64,000 nt of DNA from an uncultured Bacilli bacterium (lineage in GTDB: Bacteria; Bacillota_I; Bacilli_A; RF39; UBA660). This document shows positions 49,839 through 58,918 of the stretch, piece after piece. Position numbers and translations under genes: made by a program. How positions within the stretch are numbered: the first letter of the stretch is position 1; the number at the start of each line of letters is the position of its first letter. The stretch spans positions 1-64,000 of the forward strand of contig CAKONZ010000006.1 of NCBI GenBank assembly GCA_934098525.1. Reading direction: 5' to 3'. The notes under the pieces were generated by a model. That model made no database searches and was not told the origin of the DNA. It saw nothing but the letters and a program-made list of their open reading frames with translations.

Positions 49839-51812
49839 TTAACTTGCTGTTATACTTACACCATTATATGTATATGGTGGAAGATGTGTGGTTGTACTAT
49901 CTTCTCCGCCTATAGCCCAATCCCAATCAAGAGCTGTTGTTCCTGGGTATATTATACTTTTAAGATTAGGATTAGATTTTGTTGTTGTGCTAGAGTTTTC
50001 ACTTTTAAAGAATGAACGTAATCCTAATGATGTAACTGTACTTGGTAATTTAATAGTTGTTAAATTATGACCAGCAAAAGCATCTCGGCCAATAGATTCC
50101 AAAACTGTATTACTTAAATCTAATGTTTTTAAGCCTCCCGCGGCTGAAATCCACGTGTCAAAATTGAATGCTTCTTCTCCAATTGACTTAATAGTGCTTG
50201 GAAATTCTATATTTGAAATTTGATTTCCATCAAAAGCATAATCTCCTATAGTTTCAAGATTAGCTGGTAATATTACACTTGCAAGTTGGTTATTACGGAA
50301 AACAAATCTTTTGATTTCAGTGATCTTAGTATTCTTTAGATCTATTGTAGTTAATTTATTTCTTGCAAATGCATATTCTCCAATAATTTCAAGAGTTGAT
50401 GGTAAAACTGCTGTTTCTATATCGTAAAATGCAGGATATTCTGCAGGATATAATTTATCTCCTGGTTCTATTTCAGTAATATTTTTATCACTTAAATCCA
50501 AATTTTTTATTCCTCTACATTTAAATTTCTTCATTATTGTTCCATTCATATCAAGACATGCATTTGGTAAATGACCATTTGTATCCACTAACAAGTCCAA
50601 TTTATTGTTTTTAAATGTATCGCTGTTTGTTAATTTTATGTTGTCTGGTAATATAACGGTTTTTATATTTCTATTTTGAAAATCTGTTGTAGCTATTTCT
50701 GTTACTTTATAGTTATTATATATTGCTTTTGTTTCTACATTCATGGTAAATATTTTTGAATATATTGCATATTCTTCACTACTTGGATCTTGTAATACAT
50801 TATATATATCTGCAACTTGAGAGCCTAGTTCTTCATCATCGGTTTCATTTATATCTCTGCCAATATAGGAATCAAATAAATCTGTTATTCCTTTAAGGCC
50901 TTCTTTTGCTTCTGCTATTACTTGTTCATCTGTTAAGTTATTTGCTGTTAGATAATCTTCATATGTTTGTCCTTCTTCTAAAAGATCATTTTTCCATACT
51001 TTAATCCATTCTTCTTCGTTTGCTGTATAACTTAATAATACTTGTCCCATTTTCTTTGTTGTATATGTGCTTGGTACAATAATGTTTGTTGCACTACAAG
51101 TTGAAGAGAATCCTGTTATTTTTTTGCCACCATTTCCATCATCCTCAAATGTAAAGCAAGCTGGATCTGTTGTGTATCCTACATATTTTGTATCACTATT
51201 TATATTTACTGTGAATTTGTATTGATATTTATTATCTTCACTCCACGTTGATGCATCTGTTAAAATATCTATCCATGCTCTTAATCTATAAGTAGTTGAT
51301 ATTGTTTCGTTACCATTTTTGTGTAAATTAAGCTTATATGCAAGTTTTGTTGCATTTTCTCTATATAGTGAGTTTCCTAATTCTGATATTTTGATTGGTG
51401 GTGTTACCGCTACTTCTTTTCCATCTTCTACTTTTGTTAGGTATACTTTTATATTTTCTTCTTGTAGTTGTTGTTTTCCTTCTTCAACTGGTTTTGATGA
51501 AATATTTATTTCATATGGTATTTGTATTCCTAATGAATCGGTAGCATTTGTTTTAGCACTTGATGTTACTGTAAATTCAAAGTAGTTGGGATCATTTACT
51601 GCTTCTGAATCGAATTTTGGTAGTGCTTTGTCTAGAACATAACTATTTGATTGTTCTATGTATGTCATTGTTACTTGTCCTGATTTTACGGTATTATCAT
51701 TTGCATTTGATGTATAGCTAAATACTGCATATGTCAATCCAGATATGATAAGTACAAATACTATTACAAGTATTGACATGATTATTGGTTTTTTATAACC
51801 TTTATTTTCCAT
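49839..51812 (-). CDS. BspA-type leucine-rich-repeat surface protein, cassette 3
   Basis: About 657 residues. The first ~390 residues are nearly identical to cassette 1 (membrane helix, TasA-like head, spacer); the LRR part is shorter, with about eight to ten repeats, including KNTKITEIKRFVFRNNQL and SIGEEAFNFDTW, and the cap ends YNGVSITAS as in cassette 1. The 663- versus 820-residue difference is due to fewer LRR units. The ATG at 51812 has AGGATGTG upstream. It is transcribed from its own promoter and flanked by pheT. Confidence 0.75.
   Translation of the reverse strand: MENKGYKKPIIMSILVIVFVLIISGLTYAVFSYTSNANDNTVKSGQVTMTYIEQSNSYVLDKALPKFDSEAVNDPNYFEFTVTSSAKTNATDSLGIQIPYEINISSKPVEEGKQQLQEENIKVYLTKVEDGKEVAVTPPIKISELGNSLYRENATKLAYKLNLHKNGNETISTTYRLRAWIDILTDASTWSEDNKYQYKFTVNINSDTKYVGYTTDPACFTFEDDGNGGKKITGFSSTCSATNIIVPSTYTTKKMGQVLLSYTANEEEWIKVWKNDLLEEGQTYEDYLTANNLTDEQVIAEAKEGLKGITDLFDSYIGRDINETDDEELGSQVADIYNVLQDPSSEEYAIYSKIFTMNVETKAIYNNYKVTEIATTDFQNRNIKTVILPDNIKLTNSDTFKNNKLDLLVDTNGHLPNACLDMNGTIMKKFKCRGIKNLDLSDKNITEIEPGDKLYPAEYPAFYDIETAVLPSTLEIIGEYAFARNKLTTIDLKNTKITEIKRFVFRNNQLASVILPANLETIGDYAFDGNQISNIEFPSTIKSIGEEAFNFDTWISAAGGLKTLDLSNTVLESIGRDAFAGHNLTTIKLPSTVTSLGLRSFFKSENSSTTTKSNPNLKSIIYPGTTALDWDWAIGGEDSTTTHLPPYTYNGVSITAS
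50728..50984 (-). repeat. near-identical tract shared with LRR cassette 1, copy 3
   Basis: Partner of 46021-46277: 257 bp, one mismatch, offset 4707 bp. Further shared tracts lie at the gene starts (about 47061-47160 and 51752-51851) and ends (about 44679-44731 and 49851-49903). Confidence 0.9.
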
Positions 51813-51837
51813 ATTTTCACATCCTATCATAATATAT

Positions 51838-51866
51838 ATTTTATCTTTTTTTATTATTTTTTACAA
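51838..51866 (-). promoter_or_regulatory. promoter of LRR cassette 3
   Basis: TTGTAA (51861-51866) and TAAAAT (51838-51843), spacing 17 bp, just beyond the pheT terminator. Confidence 0.6.
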
Positions 51867-51869
51867 GAA

Positions 51870-51896
51870 AAAATACAGAAATATTTTCTGTATTTT
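51870..51896 (-). terminator. terminator of pheST
   Basis: AAAATACAGAAA (51870-51881) pairs with TTTCTGTATTTT (51885-51896) with a 3 nt loop and overlaps the pheT stop. Confidence 0.7.
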
Positions 51897-54267
51897 ATGA
51901 TCTTATTGAAATGTTTAACTTTTCGCATACTTCTTTTATTATCTTATTAAATAAGTCATTGATTTCATTATCTAATAATGTTTTAGTTGGATCTTCAAAT
52001 GTTAAAGTATATGACATTGATTTATATCCTTTTTCTATATTGGTTCCTTCATATATATCAAATAATTCTACACTTTTTAGAAGTTTTCCTCCAGATTTTT
52101 TTATTTCTTTTGTTATTTCTTCGTTTGTTTGATCTTTTCTTACTACTAGTGATAGATCTTTTTCTATATTTGGATATTTACTTGCTTCTTTATATTTTAA
52201 TGGTTTAATTGTTTTTTGATATAGTTTAGTAAGAGATATTTCAAATAAGTATATATCGTCTTTACTAATTGTTGGATGTATTTTTCCTATTATACCTATT
52301 TCCTCTTTATCTAATATTATTTTTGCTGTTATTCCATTATGCATGTCTTTTACTTCTGTTTTTATGTAAGAGTATCTGTTTTTAAAACCTAGATAGTCTA
52401 ATAGGTTTTCAAGGATACCTTTATCAAAATAGAAATCTACTTTTATACTTTGATTATTCCATGTATTTGTTATGTAGTTTCCTTTCATTAAAGCAGATAT
52501 TTTTATATCTTCTTTATATGAAGCATCATAGGTTTTACTTATTTCATATATTAGGACATCTTCTACTTTTCTAGCTTTATTATATTCATATATATTAAGT
52601 AATGATGGGAGAATACTGGTTCTGATAACTGATTTATCAATACTCATTGGATTTGGTAAAGTAATTTGTTCTTTTTCTTCATATCTAAATGATTTTGCCA
52701 TATTAGGAGATGTTAAAGTATAGGTTTTTACTTCATTTAATCCAAGTGTTCTTAATCTCTTTGATGCTTGTTTTCTAAGTAATACATCTTTTAAATATTT
52801 TCCTGTTTTAACAGGTACTTTTGGTAATGTTGATTTTAAATTATCATATCCATATAATCTTACTATTTCTTCTGCTATATCATTTACATTTGGATCTATA
52901 TCTAATCTTCTATTAGGAATAGTTACTACAAATTTATCTTCTTTTATTTCATATGGAAAACTTAGTCTATCTAATTCTTTTTCCATATCTTCTTTACTTA
53001 TTTTTATTCCAAGTAGTTTATTTACTTCGTCTTCTTTGAATTCTACTATTTTTTTTGTTTTATCTAATTTATCATGTTTAACTATACCTGTTAATATTTT
53101 GGCATTAGCATATTTTTCTAATAAATGACACGCTCTATTAATAGCAGATAATGTATATTCATAGTTTAAACCTTTTCCATATCTTATTGATGCTTCACTT
53201 TTTAGATTTAATCTACTAGCGGTATTTCTAATGCTTATTGGGTTAAATATTGCAGATTCTATTAAAATGTTTTTTGTTGTTTCTTCTACTTCTGTATTTT
53301 CTCCTCCCATTACTCCTGCTATACATATAGGTTTTATTCCATCTGTTATTATTATATCGTTTTTAGTTAGTTTTCTTTCTTTTTTATCTAATGTTATTAT
53401 TTCTTCATTATCGTTTGCTTCTCTTACTAATATTTGTTTGTTTAGTTTGTCATAATCAAAGAAATGCATTGGTTGACCATATTCTAACATTACATAGTTT
53501 GATATGTCTACTACATTGTTTATTGGTCTCATACCAGCACTTATTAATCTTTTTTTAATAAATTCTGGTGATTCTTTTATTTCTACATCTTTTACCATTT
53601 TAGCTAAATAGTATGGACATTTTTCTGTTTCTACTTTTAATTTGAAGTAGTCATTTATGTCTTCTTTTATTTCAGTATATCCTTCTTCTGGTAAAGTTAC
53701 TTTTTTATTTAGAATTGCTGATATTTCATAAGCAAATCCTATATGATAATAACAGTCATTATTTCTATGTTTATGGACATCTAATTCATAAACTGTATCT
53801 TCTACATTTAAGTATTCTAGAGGATTTTCTCCAAGTGGAGCATTTTCTTTTAATTCATATATTCCTTTTTTGTAGTTTTCTTCTGTTTTTTCTTCTAATC
53901 CAATTTCAGATAATGCACAAAGCATTCCTTCTGATTCTACTCCTCTTATTACACTTTTTTTAATTACAAAGTTTCCAGGTAGTTCTGCTCCTACTAAGGC
54001 TACTATTACATATATACCTTCTCTAACATTTGGAGCACCACATACAATATTAAGTATTTTGTCTTTTACATCTACTTTGCAAACATGTAGGTGATCACTA
54101 TCTGGATGAGGAATGCATTCTATTACTTTTCCAATTACTAAGTTATCAATATGATTTGTTATAACTTTTTCAACATTTACTCCAGCTTTTGTTATTTTTA
54201 TTGCTAATTCTTTTGGATCTTCATGTTCTATGTCTATATAATCTTTTACCCAATTTAAACTTATCAT
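51895..54267 (-). CDS. pheT: phenylalanyl-tRNA synthetase beta subunit
   Basis: 790 residues forming the beta half of the (alpha-beta)2 enzyme. The N-terminal EMAP-like tRNA-binding domain reads VIGKVIECIPHPDSDHLHVCKVDV at about 45-70. B3/B4 (editing), B5 (RRLDIDPNVNDIAEEIVRLYGY) and a C-terminal anticodon-binding FDX-ACB domain (YKEASKYPNIEKDLSLVVR, YTLTFEDPTKTLLDNEI) follow. Length is normal. Its start shares bases with the pheS stop (54267), indicating translational coupling. It is controlled by the upstream Phe T-box. Confidence 0.96.
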   Translation of the reverse strand: MISLNWVKDYIDIEHEDPKELAIKITKAGVNVEKVITNHIDNLVIGKVIECIPHPDSDHLHVCKVDVKDKILNIVCGAPNVREGIYVIVALVGAELPGNFVIKKSVIRGVESEGMLCALSEIGLEEKTEENYKKGIYELKENAPLGENPLEYLNVEDTVYELDVHKHRNNDCYYHIGFAYEISAILNKKVTLPEEGYTEIKEDINDYFKLKVETEKCPYYLAKMVKDVEIKESPEFIKKRLISAGMRPINNVVDISNYVMLEYGQPMHFFDYDKLNKQILVREANDNEEIITLDKKERKLTKNDIIITDGIKPICIAGVMGGENTEVEETTKNILIESAIFNPISIRNTASRLNLKSEASIRYGKGLNYEYTLSAINRACHLLEKYANAKILTGIVKHDKLDKTKKIVEFKEDEVNKLLGIKISKEDMEKELDRLSFPYEIKEDKFVVTIPNRRLDIDPNVNDIAEEIVRLYGYDNLKSTLPKVPVKTGKYLKDVLLRKQASKRLRTLGLNEVKTYTLTSPNMAKSFRYEEKEQITLPNPMSIDKSVIRTSILPSLLNIYEYNKARKVEDVLIYEISKTYDASYKEDIKISALMKGNYITNTWNNQSIKVDFYFDKGILENLLDYLGFKNRYSYIKTEVKDMHNGITAKIILDKEEIGIIGKIHPTISKDDIYLFEISLTKLYQKTIKPLKYKEASKYPNIEKDLSLVVRKDQTNEEITKEIKKSGGKLLKSVELFDIYEGTNIEKGYKSMSYTLTFEDPTKTLLDNEINDLFNKIIKEVCEKLNISIRS

Positions 54268-55313
54268 TAGTTAGACTCCTTTCTATCAAAAGTTTTTAAT
54301 TCTCTTAAGTCTGTATTATAGAATGTTCTAATATCATTGATTCCATATTTTAACATTGCTAATCTTTCTGCTCCAAAGCCAAAAGCAAATCCTGTCCATT
54401 CTTTTGGATCATAGTTACAGTTTCTTAATACGTTTGGATGTACCATTCCTGCACCACTAACAGTTATCCATCCTGTATTTTTACATATTGAACATCCTTT
54501 TCCATGACAGGCAAAACAACTTATATCTGTTTCTACAGATGGTTCTGTAAATTGATAATAACTAGGTCTAAATCTTGTTATGCAGTCTTCTCCAAATAAA
54601 CGTTTTGCTATAAGATCAAATGTTCCTTTTAAGTCTGATAAAGAGATATCTTTATCTATAAGTAGTCCTTCTATTTGCATAAATTGATGAGAATGAGTTG
54701 CATCATCATCATCTCTTCTGTATGTTTTTCCAGGACAAATCATTCTGATTGGTGTTTTACCATTTCCTTCTAACATTGTACGAACTTGAACTGGTGATGT
54801 TTGACTTCTTAAAAGTATTTTTTCATCTTCTATATAGAACGTATCTTGAGCATCTCTTGCTGGATGATGTTTTGGTATATTTAATAATTCAAAGTTGTAT
54901 TTGTCTTCTTCTATTTCTGGTCCATCTACTACATCATATCCCATAGACATAAATACTTCTTCTACTTCTTCAATTATTTTTTCTAATATATTAGGAGATC
55001 CTGTGTTTATTTTTGTAGCAGGTAATGTTACATCTATTTCTTCTTCTTTTATTTTTTGTTTTATTATTTCTTCTTCAAATTTATTTTTCTTTTCTTCTAT
55101 TTTTTCATTGATAAAGTTTTTTAAGTCATTTAATGATTTTCCAAACTCTTTCTTTTCTTCTTGAGATAGACTTCCCATCATACTGGCAATTTTTGTAATT
55201 GGACCTTTTTTTCCTAAATATTCCGTTCTAATGATGTTTAATTCATTTAGATTAAATGTATTATTTAATTTTTCTTCTAATTTTTCTTTTATATTTTTGA
55301 TTTCTTCTCTCAT
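54267..55313 (-). CDS. pheS: phenylalanyl-tRNA synthetase alpha subunit
   Basis: A 348-residue class II synthetase subunit joining Phe to tRNA-Phe. The N-terminal coiled coil (EEIKNIKEKLEEKLNNTF) is followed by GPEIEEDKYNFELLNIPKHHPARDAQDTFY (motif 1 region, in two parts), LLRSQTSPVQVRTM, CPGKTYRRD (motif 2), SCFACHGKGCSICKNTGW (cysteine-rich insert seen in many Gram-positive PheS) and GFAFGFGAERLAML (motif 3). The ATG at 55313 is supported by AAAGGAGG at 5 nt; the ATG at 55346 lies inside the T-box terminator and is rejected. Confidence 0.96.
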   Translation of the reverse strand: MREEIKNIKEKLEEKLNNTFNLNELNIIRTEYLGKKGPITKIASMMGSLSQEEKKEFGKSLNDLKNFINEKIEEKKNKFEEEIIKQKIKEEEIDVTLPATKINTGSPNILEKIIEEVEEVFMSMGYDVVDGPEIEEDKYNFELLNIPKHHPARDAQDTFYIEDEKILLRSQTSPVQVRTMLEGNGKTPIRMICPGKTYRRDDDDATHSHQFMQIEGLLIDKDISLSDLKGTFDLIAKRLFGEDCITRFRPSYYQFTEPSVETDISCFACHGKGCSICKNTGWITVSGAGMVHPNVLRNCNYDPKEWTGFAFGFGAERLAMLKYGINDIRTFYNTDLRELKTFDRKESN

Positions 55314-55321
55314 AAAAATCC

Positions 55322-55566
55322 TCCTTTTAATAAAAAAACAATTCATCCAAAGGACGAATTGTTCGTGGTACCACCTTTTTTTATAGTTATTACTATCTCA
55401 AACTTTTAACGCAAGTTTACGTTTTGACTAAAGAGTGAATTCATAAGTTATTATTTTAAAAGTTTTCACCAACCACTTTTTCTCTAAAAAATAATATTAT
55501 ACTTATTACTATTTTCTTATTATTGCCAATTACAGTGTTATTCTAACATATTTTTTTATTTTTGTG
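55322..55566 (-). promoter_or_regulatory. T-box riboswitch for phenylalanine
   Basis: A leader of about 240 nt before pheS. The 14-nt T-box core reads AGGTGGTACCACG near 55363-55375. The terminator AACAATTCGTCC/GGATGAATTGTT with a T7 run follows at 55334-55362. Upstream, AGAGAAAAAGTGGTTGGTGAAAA matches the stem I conserved loops in two parts, and GAATTCACTC (about 55433-55442) places the specifier UUC, a Phe codon. Uncharged tRNA-Phe would stabilise the antiterminator and permit pheST transcription. Confidence 0.9.
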
Positions 55567-55571
55567 AATAT

Positions 55572-55599
55572 ATTATATAAATTTTATTGTTTTTGTCAA
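55572..55599 (-). promoter_or_regulatory. promoter of pheST
   Basis: TTGACA (55594-55599) and TATAAT (55572-55577) are both consensus, spaced by 16 bp. Transcription should begin near 55565, just upstream of the T-box. Confidence 0.85.
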
Positions 55600-55601
55600 T
55601 T

Positions 55602-55628
55602 TATTACGCTGTGGCGTAATTTTTTGGT
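55602..55628. terminator. hairpin upstream of the pheST promoter
   Basis: ATTACGC and GCGTAAT pair around a 4 nt loop, followed by TTTTTT only on the plus strand. In the minus direction, past the ClpX-like gene, it lacks a proper T-run, so termination there is doubtful. Positions 55629-55672 hold no gene. Confidence 0.4.
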
Positions 55629-55672
55629 ATTTTTTAGATTTTTTTACGATATATATTACTACTATTATTAGT

Positions 55673-56968
55673 TTATTTAGTTATTTTTCTTACTTTTACT
55701 TTTTTTCTATTTTCTTGGTTCATTAAAGTTATTTTTGTGACATTTAGTTTATTTAATGCTATATAGTCTTCTTTGTTTAATTTTTCATCTAGTACTTGTT
55801 TTAGTCCTTTAGCACCATTTTTTCTTTTTATTGCTTCTTCTATTATTTGATCAATTGTTTCTTCTTTTATATCTAGATTACATCCTTGTTCTTGATAGAA
55901 TAATTGTTTTAAGTATAGTGGAGATATTTTAGATGATAGTAATATATTTTTTAAGTCGGATTTTGTTAAGTTGTTATATTCTATTATATTAGTTATGACA
56001 TCTAGTATTTCTTTTAAATATGGACTTTTTTCATATTTTTCTCTAAATGTTAATGTTTCTTCATTTATTGAATATCCAGGTGTTTTTTCTCTAGTATATT
56101 TATTTAATTTTTCAAAATCTCCGACAAATACTAAAGTTAAAGCAGCTTTATTGAATTGCATTATACTTTCTTGATTATTTTCAATTTTAATATTTACTAC
56201 TCTTTTATCATTTAAAGTATTTATCATTTTTAATATATAGTCTGATAGTAAGCCTGGGTTATCGGTTGTCATTAAGTCACTTAGTTTATCTAGGTTATCA
56301 AATACTATTACAGATTTTTCTGCTTCTTTTTGATCATAGTTTACTTGCGCTAATAGTTCGACGATTATTTCATCCATATTACTTTCATCAAATGCGGTAT
56401 AGATGTGCTTACTTAAATCTATATAACTATAGTTTAATTCTAGATGTGTTAATGCTTTTATAATACTTTCAGTTTTTCCTACTCCTTTTGGCCCTGAAAT
56501 TATTATATTCTTTTTTAGTTTATAGAATGCATCATCACTTATTTGTGAGTTATATAGTTGTTGATTATAGTCTAGTGCTCCGATTAATTCTTCTAGTTTT
56601 TTATCTTGACATAATATTTCATCTTTTAGTAATTCTAAAGCTAAAGCGGCTTTAGTGCTTGGATTAATAGTATTATTTTTAGTGTCTACTTCGAAGAATA
56701 GATTTTGGCTTAAAAGTTCTATTCTTAAATTGTGATAGTCAACTTGCTCTAATAATTTTTGATCTTCTTTTGACATTAGTGAGGCAAAATAAGTTGAATC
56801 CTCAGATATTGTATTAGGATTTTCAAAACTAGTTGTTTCTGTACCAAATAAGTCTCCATCTAATATTTTTACTTTTTTACCTTCTTTTTCTACTAATGCA
56901 AAGTCTATTGTTTTTAGAAAAATTTTATTTTTTGTTCTTATTATTTTACTAATTGTTGCATATTTCAT
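55673..56968 (-). CDS. ClpX-like AAA+ ATPase
   Basis: 431 residues. A non-conserved N-terminal part (to about residue 110) precedes an AAA+ module: IIISGPKGVGKTESIIKAL (Walker A, about residue 152), SVIVFDNLDKLSDL (Walker B), and a small C-terminal domain with PLYLKQLFYQEQG and RKNGAKGLKQVLDEKL, which matches the ARGLRSxxE sensor-2 region of ClpX with changes. It lacks the ClpX zinc-binding domain and the LGF loop is not visible, so it may be a divergent unfoldase without ClpP, or a specialised chaperone. No operon partner. Function unassigned. Confidence 0.6.
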   Translation of the reverse strand: MKYATISKIIRTKNKIFLKTIDFALVEKEGKKVKILDGDLFGTETTSFENPNTISEDSTYFASLMSKEDQKLLEQVDYHNLRIELLSQNLFFEVDTKNNTINPSTKAALALELLKDEILCQDKKLEELIGALDYNQQLYNSQISDDAFYKLKKNIIISGPKGVGKTESIIKALTHLELNYSYIDLSKHIYTAFDESNMDEIIVELLAQVNYDQKEAEKSVIVFDNLDKLSDLMTTDNPGLLSDYILKMINTLNDKRVVNIKIENNQESIMQFNKAALTLVFVGDFEKLNKYTREKTPGYSINEETLTFREKYEKSPYLKEILDVITNIIEYNNLTKSDLKNILLSSKISPLYLKQLFYQEQGCNLDIKEETIDQIIEEAIKRKNGAKGLKQVLDEKLNKEDYIALNKLNVTKITLMNQENRKKVKVRKITK

Positions 56969-57016
56969 ACCAATGTCCCCCCCATGGTTTTATATATTAA
57001 CATAAAAGATTATTTT

Positions 57017-57679
57017 TTAAAAGAATTTTTTAAATATTCCATATTTAGGAGTTTGCTCAAATACCATTAATTCTTTGGTTGTAGGATGAATGAATTCTAG
57101 ATGATAAGCAAAAAGGGCTAGTTGATTTTTGTCTTGTTTGTTATATCTTTGATCTCCATATAATGGATGGTTTATATTTTTAAATTGAACTCTTATTTGA
57201 TGATGACGACCTGTTAATAGTGTTATGTCCACTAATGATAGGTTATCTTTTTCTTTTAATACTTTGTATTCTAATGCTGCATATTTTCCTTTTTCTTTGG
57301 TTGTTATATAAGAATTAGATTCTTCTTTTACTATGTAGTCTTCTAATTTACCTTCTTTTTCTTTTATTGTTCCTTCTACTACTGCATAGTATTTTTTCTT
57401 TAGTTTGTTATCTATTATTTCTTTTGATAATCTAGAAGCAGCTTTTGATGTTTTGGCAAATACCATTATACCTCCAGTTGGTCTATCAAGACGATGAACT
57501 AATCCTAAGTAAACATTGCCTTCTTTTTTGTATTTTTCTTTTATATACATTTTTAATAAACTTAACATATCTTGATCTTTTGTTGAATCTTGTTGTGATA
57601 GTATATTTACTGGTTTTACTACCACTAATAAATGATTATCTTCGTATAGAATTTTGATTTTATCTTTCATATCTTCCAT
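57017..57679 (-). CDS. RluA-family pseudouridine synthase
   Basis: About 220 residues. The catalytic motif LVHRLDRPTGGIMVFAKT contains the active-site aspartate, preceded by ILYEDNHLLVVVKPVNILSQ, and GRHHQIRVQFKNINHPLYGD is the second RluA signature. It converts uridine to pseudouridine in rRNA or tRNA. No S4 domain is present, as in RluA/YlyB-type short forms. It overlaps the 3' end of the methyltransferase gene by about 20 bp. Start choice is uncertain among GTG 57688, ATG 57679 and ATG 57670. Confidence 0.88.
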   Translation of the reverse strand: MEDMKDKIKILYEDNHLLVVVKPVNILSQQDSTKDQDMLSLLKMYIKEKYKKEGNVYLGLVHRLDRPTGGIMVFAKTSKAASRLSKEIIDNKLKKKYYAVVEGTIKEKEGKLEDYIVKEESNSYITTKEKGKYAALEYKVLKEKDNLSLVDITLLTGRHHQIRVQFKNINHPLYGDQRYNKQDKNQLALFAYHLEFIHPTTKELMVFEQTPKYGIFKKFF

Positions 57680-58511
57680 ATACTCCACATGGTAATATTA
57701 AACCATTTTTAGACTCAATTCCTAATTCACCACTTGTTATTTTTCCATTGTATTTTTTACCAATAGTTAGTTTTAAAAGATTTGATATTACTACAGATGA
57801 TAGTCCTGCAGTATAAGAGCTTATTATGAAGAATAATGGATCATCGTTTAGAATTTCCATACATAGGGTTACAAGATTATATAAGTCTTTTTCAATGTCC
57901 CATATTTCATTGTTTGCACCTCTACCATATGAAGGTGGGTCCATTATAATTGCATCATATTTGTTGCCACGTCTAATTTCTCTTTTTACAAATTTTATTA
58001 CATCATCTACTAAGAAACGAACTGGTTTATCTTCTAAGTGTGAAGATTTTACGTTTTCTTTTGCCCAGTCTATCATTCCTTTAGATGAATCAACATGTAC
58101 TACTTCTGCTCCTGCTTTAAGACACGCTACTGTGGCACAACCTGTATAAGCGAATAAGTTTAATACTTTTATTTTTTTGTCTTGTTGTGATATTTTTTCT
58201 CTCATATAATCCCAATTAACTGATTGTTCAGGAAATATTCCAGTGTGTTTAAAGCCCATTAATTTTACATTAAAAGTTAAGTCTTTGTATTTTACTTGCC
58301 AACTATCTGGTAAATTTTTTATTTTTTCCCAGTAACCTCCGCCTTTATTACTTCTATGATAATGAGCATGTATATTTGTTTTGTTCATATCATCATGCCA
58401 TATTATTTCAGGATCTGGTCTAAGTAAGTAGTAGTTTCCCCATCTTTCTAGTTTTTCTCCATCACTCATGGATATTATTTCATAATCATTAAAATCTTTT
58501 GTTAATAACAT
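57660..58511 (-). CDS. class I SAM-dependent (rRNA) methyltransferase
   Basis: A 283-residue Rossmann-fold methyltransferase of the RlmI/RlmK-like group. The SAM loop VLNLFAYTGCATVACLKAGAEVVHVDSS is unmistakable (in two parts: VLNLFAYTGCATVACL and AEVVHVDSS), and the catalytic AIIMDPPSYGRG follows. An N-terminal domain (YNYLLRPDPEIIW, KLMGFKHTGIFPEQS) is present; no PUA domain. It probably methylates 23S rRNA. The ATG at 58511 is preferred because AAAAGGTG lies 5 nt upstream. It overlaps the pseudouridine synthase gene, suggesting a shared RNA-modification transcript. Confidence 0.85.
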   Translation of the reverse strand: MLLTKDFNDYEIISMSDGEKLERWGNYYLLRPDPEIIWHDDMNKTNIHAHYHRSNKGGGYWEKIKNLPDSWQVKYKDLTFNVKLMGFKHTGIFPEQSVNWDYMREKISQQDKKIKVLNLFAYTGCATVACLKAGAEVVHVDSSKGMIDWAKENVKSSHLEDKPVRFLVDDVIKFVKREIRRGNKYDAIIMDPPSYGRGANNEIWDIEKDLYNLVTLCMEILNDDPLFFIISSYTAGLSSVVISNLLKLTIGKKYNGKITSGELGIESKNGLILPCGVYGRYER

Positions 58512-58534
58512 ATAATCACCTTTTCTATATTTTA

Positions 58535-58566
58535 TCAAAAAAAAATATACTTTGATAGTATATTTT
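58535..58566 (-). terminator. terminator of rpmF
   Basis: AAATATAC (58543-58550) and GTATATTT (58558-58565) pair, followed on the minus strand by nine T residues. Confidence 0.75.
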
Positions 58567-58608
58567 TAAAAATAGTTTAGTTCTATATATAACAAAAAAA
58601 GAAGATTT

Positions 58609-58791
58609 TTATTCTTGATCTTCTTTGATTATTTTTTTACCTTTATATTCGCCACATTCTTTACATACACGATGTGATTTTATAATTGCTCCACAGCTAG
58701 GACATTTTGTAGTACTTTTTGCTGTTAATGCCATGTGTGCTCTACGAGTTCTTTGACTTGTTTTTGAAACTTTTCTTGCTGGAACTGCCAT
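58609..58791 (-). CDS. rpmF: 50S ribosomal protein L32
   Basis: A 60-residue ribosomal protein. MAVPARKVSKTSQRTRRAHM is the L32 N-terminus, and CPSC with CKECG are the zinc-binding pairs of the zinc-type (C+) L32. The tail EYKGKKIIKED is typical. The YceD/DUF177 gene usually found upstream in Firmicutes is absent; the surface protein gene upstream has its own terminator. A strong ribosome site AAGGAGTG precedes the ATG. Confidence 0.97.
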   Translation of the reverse strand: MAVPARKVSKTSQRTRRAHMALTAKSTTKCPSCGAIIKSHRVCKECGEYKGKKIIKEDQE

Positions 58792-58854
58792 GATATCACT
58801 CCTTTTTCTTAATCTTTATTGGCCTAAGCCACTGCTTTTTAAATTATACAATAA

Positions 58855-58888
58855 AAAGTTATAAAAGACAAGAATTTTTTATAACTTT
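58855..58888 (-). terminator. terminator of the NPKTG surface protein gene
   Basis: AAAGTTATAAAA (58855-58866) and TTTTATAACTTT (58877-58888) form a 12 bp stem, about 30 bp past the stop codon on the minus strand. Confidence 0.65.
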
Positions 58889-58918
58889 ATTATTTATTTT
58901 AATTGCTTTGTTATTTTT

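Noticed and set aside
55313..55346. Longer pheS start at 55346
   Set aside because: It would translate the T-box terminator hairpin; AAAGGAGG marks 55313.
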